A stretch of 64,000 nucleotides of DNA from Bryobacterales bacterium (GTDB lineage Bacteria; Acidobacteriota; Terriglobia; Bryobacterales; Bryobacteraceae): assembly GCA_020851555.1 (NCBI GenBank), contig JADZCM010000022.1:62001-126000 (forward strand), read 5' to 3'. The translations under genes and the position numbers were made by a program. Shown here one piece after another: positions 1-7,574 of the stretch. The stretch's first letter is position 1. Every line of letters begins with the position of its first letter. The notes below the pieces were generated by a model. The model saw nothing but the letters and a program-made list of their open reading frames with translations. It was not told where the DNA came from and made no database searches.

Positions 1-303
1 GAGCCGGGTCTCGAGCGCGTGATCTCCGCCACCTGCGGTCTTCTGGGGCTGATCTCTTTCCTCACCGCGAGTGAAACCGAAGTTCACGCCTGGATCATCC
101 CGGCGGGCTCTACCGCGCTTAGGGCCGCGGGCGCCGTCCATACCGACTTCGAGAAGAAGTTCATACGGGCCGAAGTCGTGGACTGGAAGCACCTGGTGGA
201 TGCCGGCGGTTACGCCGGAGCCCGCGAGCGGGGCTGGCTGCGCCTGGAAGGCAAGGAGTACATCGTCAAGGACGGCGACGTGCTGCTGATCCGGCACGGA
301 TGA
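1..303 (+). CDS. ychF: YchF/OLA1-family redox-regulated ATPase, C-terminal part
   Basis: The reading frame is open from base 1 and ends at TGA 301-303, so the gene enters from the left edge and only the last 100 codons are present. The residues match the end of YchF/OLA1, a ribosome-binding P-loop ATPase of the Obg-related group: an L-L-G-L-I-S-F-x-T stretch, then a TGS domain with HTDFEKKFIRAEV and the closing YIVKDGDVLLIRH. The GTPase-like G domain lies outside the window. TGS domains fold as small beta-grasp modules and are thought to help bind ribosome or RNA. The internal GTG at 19 is not a real start, because the conserved sequence continues upstream of it. Confidence 0.93.
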   Translation, partial: EPGLERVISATCGLLGLISFLTASETEVHAWIIPAGSTALRAAGAVHTDFEKKFIRAEVVDWKHLVDAGGYAGARERGWLRLEGKEYIVKDGDVLLIRHG

Positions 304-403
304 GAGCGGGCGGCCGGGAGGACCGTCACGCATGCGCCGCGAAGCAACGGCGCCCGCTTGCAGGAAGGGCAGCCACGCCCGCCGTTGATGCTAGCCTGGG
401 TGA

Positions 404-1114
404 ATGCGCAGGCTCTCCCTGTTGTTGTTGCCCGTTGCCTTGCTGGCGCAGGCTCCCGCGTCCCGGCCCGCTGCCGTGAAAGCCTCCGCGGCGAAACCGG
501 TTTACGCCGCCGTGCCGGTCACCGGCGAGGAGAAGATCATCTACTCGCTGGGCCTTTCCATGTTCACCTCGCTCCGGCAATACGATCTCTCCGCCGCCGA
601 GGTCGCGCTGGTGGCACAAGCCCTGGTGGACGCCGCGGCCGGCAAGCCGGCCGTTGACGTCGTGGAGTGGCGGGTGAAGCAGGATGAACTGGAGCGCGTC
701 CGCTCGGAACGGATGGTGGCGAGGGAGAAGGCCGCTTCCAAAGCCTACCTCGACAAGGCGGCGGCCGAACCGGGGGCGGTCCGCACGCCTTCGGGCCTTG
801 TGTTCCGGGAGTTGGCGGCGGGTTCCGGGGCCTCCCCCAAGGCCACAGACACGGTCAGCGTACACTACCGGGGCACGCTGGTGAACGGCCAGGAGTTCGA
901 CAGTTCCTACCGCCGCAAGCAGCCGGCCCGGTTTCCCCTGAGCGGGGTGATTCCGTGCTGGACGGAGGGTGTGCAGAGAATGAAGGCCGGCGGCAAGGCC
1001 CTGTTGGGCTGCCCCTCCGAACTGGCGTACGGGGACGGCGGGCGTCCCTCCATTCCGGGCGGCGCGGCGCTCATCTTCGAGATCGAGCTACTCGACGTTG
1101 CCGCCGGACCCTGA
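404..1114 (+). CDS. exported FKBP-type peptidyl-prolyl cis-trans isomerase
   Basis: Encodes 236 aa. The N-terminus (MRRLSLLLLPVALLAQAPA) is a signal peptide, so the protein acts in the envelope. Residues about 45-120 resemble the helical dimerisation region of FkpA/Mip-type isomerases. Residues about 125-233 are an FKBP domain with VSVHYRGTLVNGQEFDSSY, the VIPCW segment (VIxGW in most members), LAYGDGG and a final LIFEIELLDV. It probably catalyses proline isomerisation during folding of exported proteins. The Cys in VIPCW and the nearby GCPSEL Cys could form a disulfide; that is inference. The last 27 bases overlap the convergent redox-protein gene on the other strand. Confidence 0.9.
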   Translation: MRRLSLLLLPVALLAQAPASRPAAVKASAAKPVYAAVPVTGEEKIIYSLGLSMFTSLRQYDLSAAEVALVAQALVDAAAGKPAVDVVEWRVKQDELERVRSERMVAREKAASKAYLDKAAAEPGAVRTPSGLVFRELAAGSGASPKATDTVSVHYRGTLVNGQEFDSSYRRKQPARFPLSGVIPCWTEGVQRMKAGGKALLGCPSELAYGDGGRPSIPGGAALIFEIELLDVAAGP

Positions 1115-1576
1115 GTCCGCCTGCCCGATCACCTCGCCAAGGGCTTGCGCCGTCTCGCCGACGAGCCGGGCGCAGACCGCCCTGCGGCTGTCCGGCGACG
1201 ATCGAAACGCCTCCACCGCGCTGCTGTCGTTCCAGTCCACCCGGGCGATGTCGATGCAGCGGGTGCCGCCGAATTCACTGGTGAGATCCTCGAACCTGCG
1301 CACCATGGCGCCGCTCACTTCCCACCGGGCGGGGTGCTGTTTCTCTTCCAGGCTGCCGCGGCTGTAGACCGAGGACAGTGCAGCCACCGCGCCGAGCAAC
1401 GCTCCGCACGTGCCGCCGGAATGGCCGATGCCGCCGCCAAAGAGGCCGACCGCCTTGATCGCGGCGCCGTCCCGGATGCCGAGCTTCTCCTGGCCCACGG
1501 CCAGGACCGCCTGGCTTCAGGCAAACCCTTCCAGGAACAACCGTTGGGCCTTGGCTTTCATTTCTTCCGGGGTCAT
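1088..1576 (-). CDS. C-GCAxxG-C-C family redox protein, probable selenoprotein with in-frame UGA (Sec20)
   Basis: Read from ATG 1576, the frame has one TGA at codon 20 (1519-1517) and continues to a normal stop at 1088, giving 162 aa. The peptide before the TGA ends LFLEGFA and the one after begins SQAVLAVGQE. Family members read F-x-C-[SA]-[QE]-[AS]-V here, so the UGA sits exactly where the first conserved Cys belongs. The other family cysteines are present: C57 in GGTCGALLG, C107 in GTRCIDI and C135 in RRAVCARLV. An 8-bp hairpin lies just downstream (see the SECIS entry). The protein is a small, probably cytoplasmic, thiol/selenol redox protein of unknown substrate. It follows the zinc-ribbon gene by 9 nt. 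A nonsense mutation or base-call error is the alternative; a conventional gene caller would report only the part after the UGA. Confidence 0.8.
1488..1506 (-). promoter_or_regulatory. SECIS-like hairpin downstream of the UGA codon
   Basis: On the minus strand, 1506-1499 (TCCTGGCC) pairs perfectly with 1495-1488 (GGCCAGGA) around a GTG triloop (1498-1496). The stem is 8 bp and starts 10 nt after the UGA; the loop begins 19 nt after it, with G first. Bacterial SECIS elements are known as stem-loops within the coding region a short distance after the UGA, with a G at the start of a small apical loop, so the geometry fits. Hairpins are common in GC-rich DNA, so the hairpin alone proves little; its value lies in coinciding with a UGA at a conserved Cys site. 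Confidence 0.65.
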
Positions 1577-1585
1577 GAGGGAATC

Positions 1586-1765
1586 CTACCCCATCCAGAA
1601 GCCCTTGCGGTGGCTGACGCCGAGGACCTTGCGGCAGCGGGGGCAGAGATAAATGTATCGTCTCCCGAAAAACGCGGCAACCTGGCGGCACCACAGTTCC
1701 CGGACCGGCTCGCCGCAATGCGGACAGAGCGGCGTCACGTCTTCTTTCTGGACGCACTCGATCAT
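1586..1765 (-). CDS. small zinc-ribbon protein
   Basis: 59 aa from the ATG at 1765, chosen because GGAGG stands 7 nt upstream; longer in-frame starts lack this. The two CxxC knuckles, CPHC near residue 14 and CPRC near residue 37, are separated by a basic-aromatic stretch containing FFGRRYIYL, and the end is GVSHRKGFWMG. This is the layout of a rubredoxin-like zinc ribbon. No enzyme motif is visible, so the role may be nucleic-acid or protein binding, or metal delivery. It lies 9 nt before the UGA-containing redox gene and is almost certainly co-transcribed with it. Confidence 0.75.
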   Translation of the reverse strand: MIECVQKEDVTPLCPHCGEPVRELWCRQVAAFFGRRYIYLCPRCRKVLGVSHRKGFWMG

Positions 1766-1941
1766 GACCTGTCCTCCACCTCTACAACCCGTCCGGACGA
1801 CGCAAGCCATCGCAGAGTGCGGCCCGCGGCCGCCGACAGTGTCAGCTTCACCATGGCGCCGGACATGGCCGGCGCCTGGAATGCGCGCCCGGCGTAATCC
1901 GGCCCCTTCTCGCAGCCCGGGGGCCGGGCACCGTTACGCAT
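1762..1941 (-). CDS. possible small protein of 59 aa, unknown function
   Basis: The ATG at 1941 overlaps the stop of the aminotransferase gene by 8 nt, and the TGA overlaps the zinc-ribbon ATG in an ATGA. Such tight linking on both sides, plus G/C-rich third positions, suggests a translated link in the operon. The protein is not recognised. It is basic, with a hydrophobic middle (FQAPAMSGAMVKLTLSAAAG) and an acidic end. No conserved motif supports it, and the space could equally be a non-coding spacer with a chance frame. Confidence 0.3.
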   Translation of the reverse strand: MRNGARPPGCEKGPDYAGRAFQAPAMSGAMVKLTLSAAAGRTLRWLASSGRVVEVEDRS

Positions 1942-3115
1942 CGTAGGAGCGTTCGGCGGCGGCGCGGCCGGAGGCGGCGGGCGAGTAGCCTTCCGCGCGG
2001 AGCGCCGCTTCAAACGCCTCCAGGAACAGGAGCACGTTCTCCCGGGTCGAACTGGCGCCCATCAGGCCGATGCGGAAGACCTTGCCCGCCAGCGGTCCGA
2101 AGCCCCCCAGGATCTCGATTCCGTGGCTCTCGATCAGCCGCCGCCGCACCTTCAGGTCGTCGATTCCCTCCGGCACGCGCGGCGTGTTCAGCACCCACAG
2201 CCGCTTCCCTTCGGCCACGTGCATACGCAGTCCAAGGGCCTCCAGGCCGGCCACCAGAGCCAGGTGGTTGCGGCGGTGACGCTCCCAGCGCTTCTCCAAC
2301 CCTTCCTCGGCGATGATGCGCAGACCTTCCCGCAGCCCGTAGAACATGGAGATGGGCGCCGTGTGGTGGTAGCGGTGAGCGCCGTCGAAATAGTCGTCGA
2401 GCAGTTTCAGGTCGAGATACCAGGCCGAGGGCGGCTTCTTGCGGGCGCGCAGCGCCTCCAGCGCGCGGGCCGAGACGGTGATGGGCGCCAGACCCGGAGG
2501 GCAGCTCAGTCCCTTCTGCGAGCAACTATAAGCGACGTCGATGCCCGTGGCATCCACCTCGACCGGCATGCTGCCGAGCGAGGTGACGCAGTCGCCGATC
2601 ACCAGCGCGCCGATGGAATGTGCCGCGTCGCAGATAGCCTTGCCGGGTTGCAGCGCGCCCGTGGAGGTTTCGGCGTGCACGAACGCCACGACCTTCGGCT
2701 TCTCGCGCTGGATGAACCCGGCCGCTTCCTGGTCCGTGAACGGCTCGCCCCAGGGCTTCTCGCAGCGCACCACTTCGGCGCCGTAGCGCCGTCCCATCTC
2801 CGATATGCGGTCGCAGAAGAAGCCGTTGGCGAATACCGCCATCTTTTCGCCGGGGATGGTGAAATTGGCCACGGCGGCCTCCATGCCGGCGCTGCCGGTC
2901 CCGGAGAGGGCCATGTTGAAATGGCTGCCGGCTCCGAAGACCACTCCCAGGAGCTTGCGCACGTCTTCGGTGACCTGGAAGAAGTAGGGGTCCAGGTGGC
3001 CGACAACCGGCTGGCCCATGGCCGCATACACGCGCGGCTCCACCATGGTGGGGCCGGGACCCATCAACAGACGCTTGGGCGGAGAAAGAGGACCGTACGT
3101 TTCGGGCATATACAA
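1934..3115 (-). CDS. PLP-dependent class V aminotransferase, alanine-glyoxylate/serine-pyruvate type
   Basis: 393 aa, the usual length for alanine-glyoxylate/serine-pyruvate/purine catabolism aminotransferases. The N-terminus has the family's LLMGPGPT motif (about residues 17-23), then a G-T-G-S-A-G-M-E-A phosphate-binding loop (72-80), D175 in VIGDCVTSLGS for the pyridine nitrogen and K201 in SCSQKGL for the Schiff base. It should interconvert small amino and oxo acids in the cytoplasm; the exact substrate pair cannot be read from sequence. A second ATG two codons in (MPETYG) could be the start; neither has a clear ribosome site. It heads the four-gene unit ending in the probable selenoprotein. 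Confidence 0.9.
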   Translation of the reverse strand: MYMPETYGPLSPPKRLLMGPGPTMVEPRVYAAMGQPVVGHLDPYFFQVTEDVRKLLGVVFGAGSHFNMALSGTGSAGMEAAVANFTIPGEKMAVFANGFFCDRISEMGRRYGAEVVRCEKPWGEPFTDQEAAGFIQREKPKVVAFVHAETSTGALQPGKAICDAAHSIGALVIGDCVTSLGSMPVEVDATGIDVAYSCSQKGLSCPPGLAPITVSARALEALRARKKPPSAWYLDLKLLDDYFDGAHRYHHTAPISMFYGLREGLRIIAEEGLEKRWERHRRNHLALVAGLEALGLRMHVAEGKRLWVLNTPRVPEGIDDLKVRRRLIESHGIEILGGFGPLAGKVFRIGLMGASSTRENVLLFLEAFEAALRAEGYSPAASGRAAAERSYDA

Positions 3116-3235
3116 CGATGTTCCGGTACGGGGGCGAGCGGTGTCAAATGACGGGCCGGTCCAGGCTCACCGGCCGCAGAGTGTTGCTACGCTGAGGGGT
3201 GCGGGAAAGTCCCCCAAGAGAAACGGAGGCTCCAT

Positions 3236-4171
3236 ATGAAATTGGCTTTGACCAGCGCCATACTCCCGGAAATGGCGTTTGACGAGGTTCTCGGGTTTCT
3301 GGCGGCTAGCGGAATACCCGGCGTCGAGCCGATGTGCTGGCCCGTGGGGTCCGGCGATAAGCGCAAGTTCGCCGGCGTTACGCACGTCGATGTCTCCAGG
3401 CTGAACCGCGCGGCGGTCCTCGACATACAACACAGGCTGAAGGAGGCGGGCGTCACCATTACCGGTCTTGGCTACTATCCCAATCCGCTGACGCCAGACG
3501 CCGAAGAGGGTAAGGCGGTCAGGGAACAACTCCGCAAGGTGATCCTGGCCGCTGAGAAACTGGACGTGCCCATCGTCAATACCTTCGTTGGCCGCGATTG
3601 GCGCCTGCCGCTCGCGGACAACTGGAGGCGGTTCCGGCAGGTATGGCGCCCCCTGGTTCAGTTCGCGGCCGGCCACGGCGTGGCCATCGCGATCGAGAAC
3701 TGCCCCATGCGGTTCACACGGGACGAGTGGCCTGGCGGCAAGAACCTGGCCAGCTCTCCGGCGGCCTGGCGGCGGATGTTCGAGGAGATCGACAGCCCGA
3801 AGTTCGGCCTGAACTTCGACCCGAGCCACCTCGTGTTGCAGCATATCGACGTTCTCAAGGCGGTGAAGGAATTCGGCAGCCGCATTCTCCACGTTCATGC
3901 CAAAGACCTGCAGGTGGACGCCGGCCGGCTCTACCAAGCCGGTGTCCTGGCGGACGACCCGAAAGACTGGCATACGCCGAAGATACCGGGGAGGGGGCAG
4001 GTGCCCTGGGGTCCGTTCCTCCAGGCTCTGCGCAAGGTTGGTTATGACGGTTGGGTCAGCATTGAAATCGAAGACCCGGCGTTCAAGACCCTTAAGGAGC
4101 GGCAGAAGGCCGTGCTGCTGAGCCGCGACTTCCTGCTGCCGCTGCTCAAGGGTAAAGCCCGGAAGGCGTAG
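3236..4171 (+). CDS. sugar phosphate isomerase/epimerase-like TIM barrel (AP-endonuclease 2 fold)
   Basis: 311 aa, with AAACGGAGG about 7 nt before the ATG. The sequence shows the xylose-isomerase-like barrel pattern: GIPGVEPMCW early, VNTFVGRDW, then metal-ligand strands with IAIENCP, LNFDPSHL, LHVHAKD and WVSIEIEDP. The Glu, Asp and His residues in these segments are the usual divalent metal ligands. Relatives include myo-inosose dehydratase, hydroxypyruvate isomerase and various sugar epimerases; the specific reaction is not evident. No signal peptide. It stands divergently from the aminotransferase across 120 bp and upstream of two exported proteins, suggesting a place in a carbohydrate pathway. 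Confidence 0.85.
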   Translation: MKLALTSAILPEMAFDEVLGFLAASGIPGVEPMCWPVGSGDKRKFAGVTHVDVSRLNRAAVLDIQHRLKEAGVTITGLGYYPNPLTPDAEEGKAVREQLRKVILAAEKLDVPIVNTFVGRDWRLPLADNWRRFRQVWRPLVQFAAGHGVAIAIENCPMRFTRDEWPGGKNLASSPAAWRRMFEEIDSPKFGLNFDPSHLVLQHIDVLKAVKEFGSRILHVHAKDLQVDAGRLYQAGVLADDPKDWHTPKIPGRGQVPWGPFLQALRKVGYDGWVSIEIEDPAFKTLKERQKAVLLSRDFLLPLLKGKARKA

Positions 4172-4375
4172 CCGGCCGGGTTGCCGCGGCGGGCGGCCGC
4201 GGGGTCGTCTTACAGTAAGGGCAGGCCCGGCGCGCTCCGGAGGGGGCGTAGATTCCAGTACTCGAAGTACAATGTAGCGACAAGGCCCGGAGTCGTGACC
4301 ATGCCGCGCACATCGCGGGGATTCAGGGACCCCGGCGCCGCCCGAGAGAATAAGCTGAAGGAGGTAAGAGGTTCC

Positions 4376-5416
4376 ATGGACCAAGCTACGAGAAGGGATC
4401 TACTCAAGTCGGCGGCGGTTGCCCCGCTCGGAACGCTCGCCGCCCGGCCGGCCCGGGCCCAGTCCGCCAAGCGCCCCAAGTCGAAGCGGGATCTAATGCA
4501 GGAAGTGCTGCACATGGAGGCCAAGCCCGGCTACATACCGGCCGGCTTTTTCATGCACTTCGGGGTGACGGGCGATGCGGCTGTCAAAGCCCACCTGGAT
4601 CATTTCCGGGGAACCGGAATGGACTTCGTGAAGATCCAGATGGACGAGCAGTCGCTGCCCGCCAACAATGAGATCAAGACGCCTCGAGACTGGAGCAAGA
4701 TCCCGGTTCTTCCGGAGAAATGGTGGGAGCCCTCACTGTACCTTCTGAGGCGCCTGGTCCAGGAGGCGAAGTCCGAGGCACTGATCATCCAGACGCTTTA
4801 CTCTCCGTACCAGTTGGCGAAACAGGCGGTGCCCTGGAAGCTGCTGGTCGAGCATGTCCGCGAGGACAGCGATCTGGTTTGCCGCGGCATGGAGAACATC
4901 ACCCTCTCGGTGCTGCACTTCGTGCAAGCCGCGGTGCGCCTGGGCGTGGATGGTTTCTACACCTGCACGCAGGGCGGGGAAACCAACCGGCTGGCCGAAC
5001 GCACGCTGTTCAACCGGGCCGTGAAGAACTACGACATGCTGCTCTACAAGGAAATCTCCCAGATGGTCCCGTACAACATCATGCACATCTGCGATTACGA
5101 CGGAACCTACTCCGATTTCAGCGCGCGCTTTCAGGACTACCCCGGCCAGGTGGTCAACGTCCCGCTGGCCGCTGACGGCAAGCCCTTGTCGCTGCGTCAG
5201 GCGGCCGCCATGTTCCGGAGGCCCGTCATGGGCGGGCTCGACCGGCTGGGGGTGATAAGCACGGGAAGCGTGGAAGCCGTAAGAAAGGCGACCCTGGATG
5301 TGCTCAAAGACGCTCCGGCGAATTTCATTCTGGGCGCCGATTGCACGGTCAGCGCGAAGACCCCCCGGGAGAACCTGCGGGTGGCGATCCAGACCGCGCA
5401 CGAATACAGGACGTGA
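4376..5416 (+). CDS. Tat-exported uroporphyrinogen decarboxylase (URO-D) family protein
   Basis: 346 aa from the ATG at 4376, preceded by GAAGGAGG. An in-frame extension upstream is not preferred because this start gives a Tat signal: TRRDLLKSAAVAPLGTLAARPARAQ with the twin arginines near residue 6. The mature part resembles URO-D-fold proteins (FFMHFGVTGDAAVKAH, GVDGFYTCTQGG, HICDYDGT, NFILGADCTV). Haem-pathway URO-D is cytoplasmic, and this protein lacks the usual FRQAGRYLP start, so it is not HemE. Members of the wider family include cobamide methyltransferases. The role here is unknown; the neighbours suggest sugar or sulfo-sugar metabolism. Confidence 0.8.
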   Translation: MDQATRRDLLKSAAVAPLGTLAARPARAQSAKRPKSKRDLMQEVLHMEAKPGYIPAGFFMHFGVTGDAAVKAHLDHFRGTGMDFVKIQMDEQSLPANNEIKTPRDWSKIPVLPEKWWEPSLYLLRRLVQEAKSEALIIQTLYSPYQLAKQAVPWKLLVEHVREDSDLVCRGMENITLSVLHFVQAAVRLGVDGFYTCTQGGETNRLAERTLFNRAVKNYDMLLYKEISQMVPYNIMHICDYDGTYSDFSARFQDYPGQVVNVPLAADGKPLSLRQAAAMFRRPVMGGLDRLGVISTGSVEAVRKATLDVLKDAPANFILGADCTVSAKTPRENLRVAIQTAHEYRT

Positions 5417-5491
5417 GCCGGATGCCGCCTTCGCGGAACCGCGATCCGGCGGGCCGGCCGGCCCGCCGTTCGCGATATCAGTGAGGACAGG

Positions 5492-6856
5492 ATGAGCGAT
5501 CCACACCATACCTCCACGAGCCGCCGGGCTTTTCTTTGCGGCGGCTTCCCCGCGATCATCCGCGCGCGGGCTGCTTCCACGGCGGCGCGCCCGAACATCC
5601 TGTGGATTCTCGGCGACGACCTGGGAGTGGAACTCGGCTGTTACGGGCATCCTCTGGCCCACACTCCCAACGTGGACCGGCTGGCCGCCGAAGGAGTGCG
5701 CTTCACTCAGGCGCACACCACCGCGCCGGTCTGTTCCGCCAGCCGCTCGGCATTCAACGTGGGGCTCTACCAGACCACCACCGGTACGCACCACCACCGC
5801 AGCCACCGGCGCACTCCGTATCACCTGAGCGGAGAGGCGCGCCTGTTGACCGACCGGTTGCGGGAGCGGGGCTACTTCACGGCCAACGTGCTCGACTTCG
5901 CACCCGGCGTCCGGGGCACCGGCAAGACGGACTTCAATTTCGAAGCACGGCAGCCGTTCGATGGAACCCACTGGAACCAGCGGCGCGAGGGCCAGCCGTT
6001 CTACGCGCAGGTGAACTTCCAGGCTCCGCATAAGGGGCCCGCCTTCATCGCCGCCCGCAAGCAGAAGCGGCTGGTCGACCCGGCCAAGGCGCCGCTGGCG
6101 CCCTACTGGCCGGACCACCCCGTGGTACGGGATGAGGTCGCCAACTATCTCGATGCGGTGAACATGCTCGACACGCAGGTGGGCGCGCTCCTGGAGGCGC
6201 TGCGCCGCGACGGCGTGCTCGAAAACACGGTGGTCTTCTTTTTCGGCGACAACGGCCGCTGCCTGATACGCGGGAAACAATGGCTGTACCAGCCCGGCAC
6301 CCACGTTCCGCTGGTGGTTCGCTGGCCGGGTGAACTGCCCAAAGGGACGGTGCGGGAGGACCCGGTCAGCATACTCGACGTAACCGCCTCCACGCTGGCC
6401 TTCGCCGGTATTCCCCTGCCGCCGGTCTTCCACGGGCAACCTCTGTTTGACAGCCGCCCCCGGGACCACGTCGTCACCGCGCGAGACCGGTGTGACATGA
6501 CCGTGGACCGCATCCGGTGCGTGCGGGGGCGCCGCTACGCCTACATCCGCAACCTCATGCCGGACCGGCCCTACACGCAATTCAACGAGTACATCCAGGA
6601 TCAGTACCCCACGCTGGGCGTGATGAAGGAACTCCACGAGAAAGGCCGGCTTACCCCCGCCCAGGCGCTGTTCATGCAGCCGCGGAAGCCGGAGGTGGAG
6701 TTCTACGACCGCGCGAGCGACCCGCACGAGATCCACAATCTGGCCGCGTCGCCCTCACACCGGAAGCTGGTGGCCGAATACGCCGGCATTCTGGATCGCT
6801 GGACGGCGGAGACGAAGGACCGCGGCGGAGAACCGGAGACCGAGCCCTGGTCGTAG
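5492..6856 (+). CDS. exported sulfatase (arylsulfatase-type, formylglycine dependent)
   Basis: 454 aa with an RBS GAGGACAGG. A twin-arginine start (SRRAFLCGGFPAIIRARA) suggests Tat export. The alkaline-phosphatase-fold sulfatase core begins PNILWILGDDLG with metal ligands D42 and D43. The modification motif C-S-A-S-R starts at C81, where a Cys is oxidised to formylglycine. The metal-binding FFFGDNGR and a later RGKQWLYQPGTHVPLVVRWPG complete the active site. It should hydrolyse a sulfate ester, most likely on a carbohydrate. No formylglycine-generating enzyme gene is in the window. It is separated by 75 nt from the URO-D-like gene and probably shares its transcript. Confidence 0.92.
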   Translation: MSDPHHTSTSRRAFLCGGFPAIIRARAASTAARPNILWILGDDLGVELGCYGHPLAHTPNVDRLAAEGVRFTQAHTTAPVCSASRSAFNVGLYQTTTGTHHHRSHRRTPYHLSGEARLLTDRLRERGYFTANVLDFAPGVRGTGKTDFNFEARQPFDGTHWNQRREGQPFYAQVNFQAPHKGPAFIAARKQKRLVDPAKAPLAPYWPDHPVVRDEVANYLDAVNMLDTQVGALLEALRRDGVLENTVVFFFGDNGRCLIRGKQWLYQPGTHVPLVVRWPGELPKGTVREDPVSILDVTASTLAFAGIPLPPVFHGQPLFDSRPRDHVVTARDRCDMTVDRIRCVRGRRYAYIRNLMPDRPYTQFNEYIQDQYPTLGVMKELHEKGRLTPAQALFMQPRKPEVEFYDRASDPHEIHNLAASPSHRKLVAEYAGILDRWTAETKDRGGEPETEPWS

Positions 6857-6890
6857 CCGGGCGCTGTCAATCCCTATTTCCACGCATCAG

Positions 6891-7574
6891 TCAGCTAACT
6901 GGTTTGCAGGCGATCATCTGGTAGGGAACCAGACTGTTCCGGTCCGCGCAGGGCGAGGGGTACTTGCTGGGCTTGAGGCGGCCCACGGCAAGCACGTGCA
7001 GACCGGCGGACGCGAGCAGGGCACTCAACTGCTGTTCCGTGTGGCAGAAGCAGACGGCAGGGTTGTCCGGAATCAGAAGCTCATCGATACGGTACTCACT
7101 CAGACCGCGCGACGATTCCACGTGGTGCAGGAATAGGATGCCGCCGGATGCCAGCATGCGGACGAAGCCCGAAAGAGTCTGTTCCACCAGTTCGTGGGGG
7201 ACGTGAAGGAAGCTCGCGCAGGCAAAGATGCCGTCAAAGCAGCCGGCCCGGAAACACGGAGCGGTCAAGTCCATTGCCGCCAGGCCGATACGCGGCTGCT
7301 TCCGCCGGATCAACGGCAGGAACTCCTCGGCGATGTCCGACGCCGCGACTTGCAGTCCCGCCGCCGCGAATGCCAGGCTGTCCAGACCGAGTCCGCAGCC
7401 GGCATCGAGTACCCGGATTCCCTTCAGATGACTCAGGAAGAGCGCCCGGCATTGCTCGTGAAAGCCGTGGTCGTAGTCCATCTCCTGCCGCCTTTCCCAT
7501 TCGGCGGCGATCCGCCCGTAGGCGAGACGGTTCCGGAGGATCACGCTCTTCGGGTCGTTTTCCGGCAGCCTCAC
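6891..7574 (-). CDS. class I SAM-dependent methyltransferase
   Basis: 227 aa from a GTG at 7574 whose GTGA overlaps the ABC ATPase stop; a longer frame upstream runs into that ATPase gene and is a shadow. The Rossmann methyltransferase motif I, VLDAGCGLGLDSLAFA, is followed by an acidic strand (VAASDIAEE) and a motif-IV-like FDGIFACASFLHVP. The last part, with LVPYQMIACKP, closes the fold. The substrate is unknown. It is the last gene of a TonB-ABC uptake operon, so it may modify the imported ligand or a molecule used for uptake; this is inference from position only. Confidence 0.85.
   Translation of the reverse strand: MRLPENDPKSVILRNRLAYGRIAAEWERRQEMDYDHGFHEQCRALFLSHLKGIRVLDAGCGLGLDSLAFAAAGLQVAASDIAEEFLPLIRRKQPRIGLAAMDLTAPCFRAGCFDGIFACASFLHVPHELVEQTLSGFVRMLASGGILFLHHVESSRGLSEYRIDELLIPDNPAVCFCHTEQQLSALLASAGLHVLAVGRLKPSKYPSPCADRNSLVPYQMIACKPVS

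Noticed and set aside
4733..6736. Long antisense frame (667 codons) across the URO-D-like and sulfatase genes
   Set aside because: Same reason: the sense genes have motifs and ribosome sites, while the antisense product has none.
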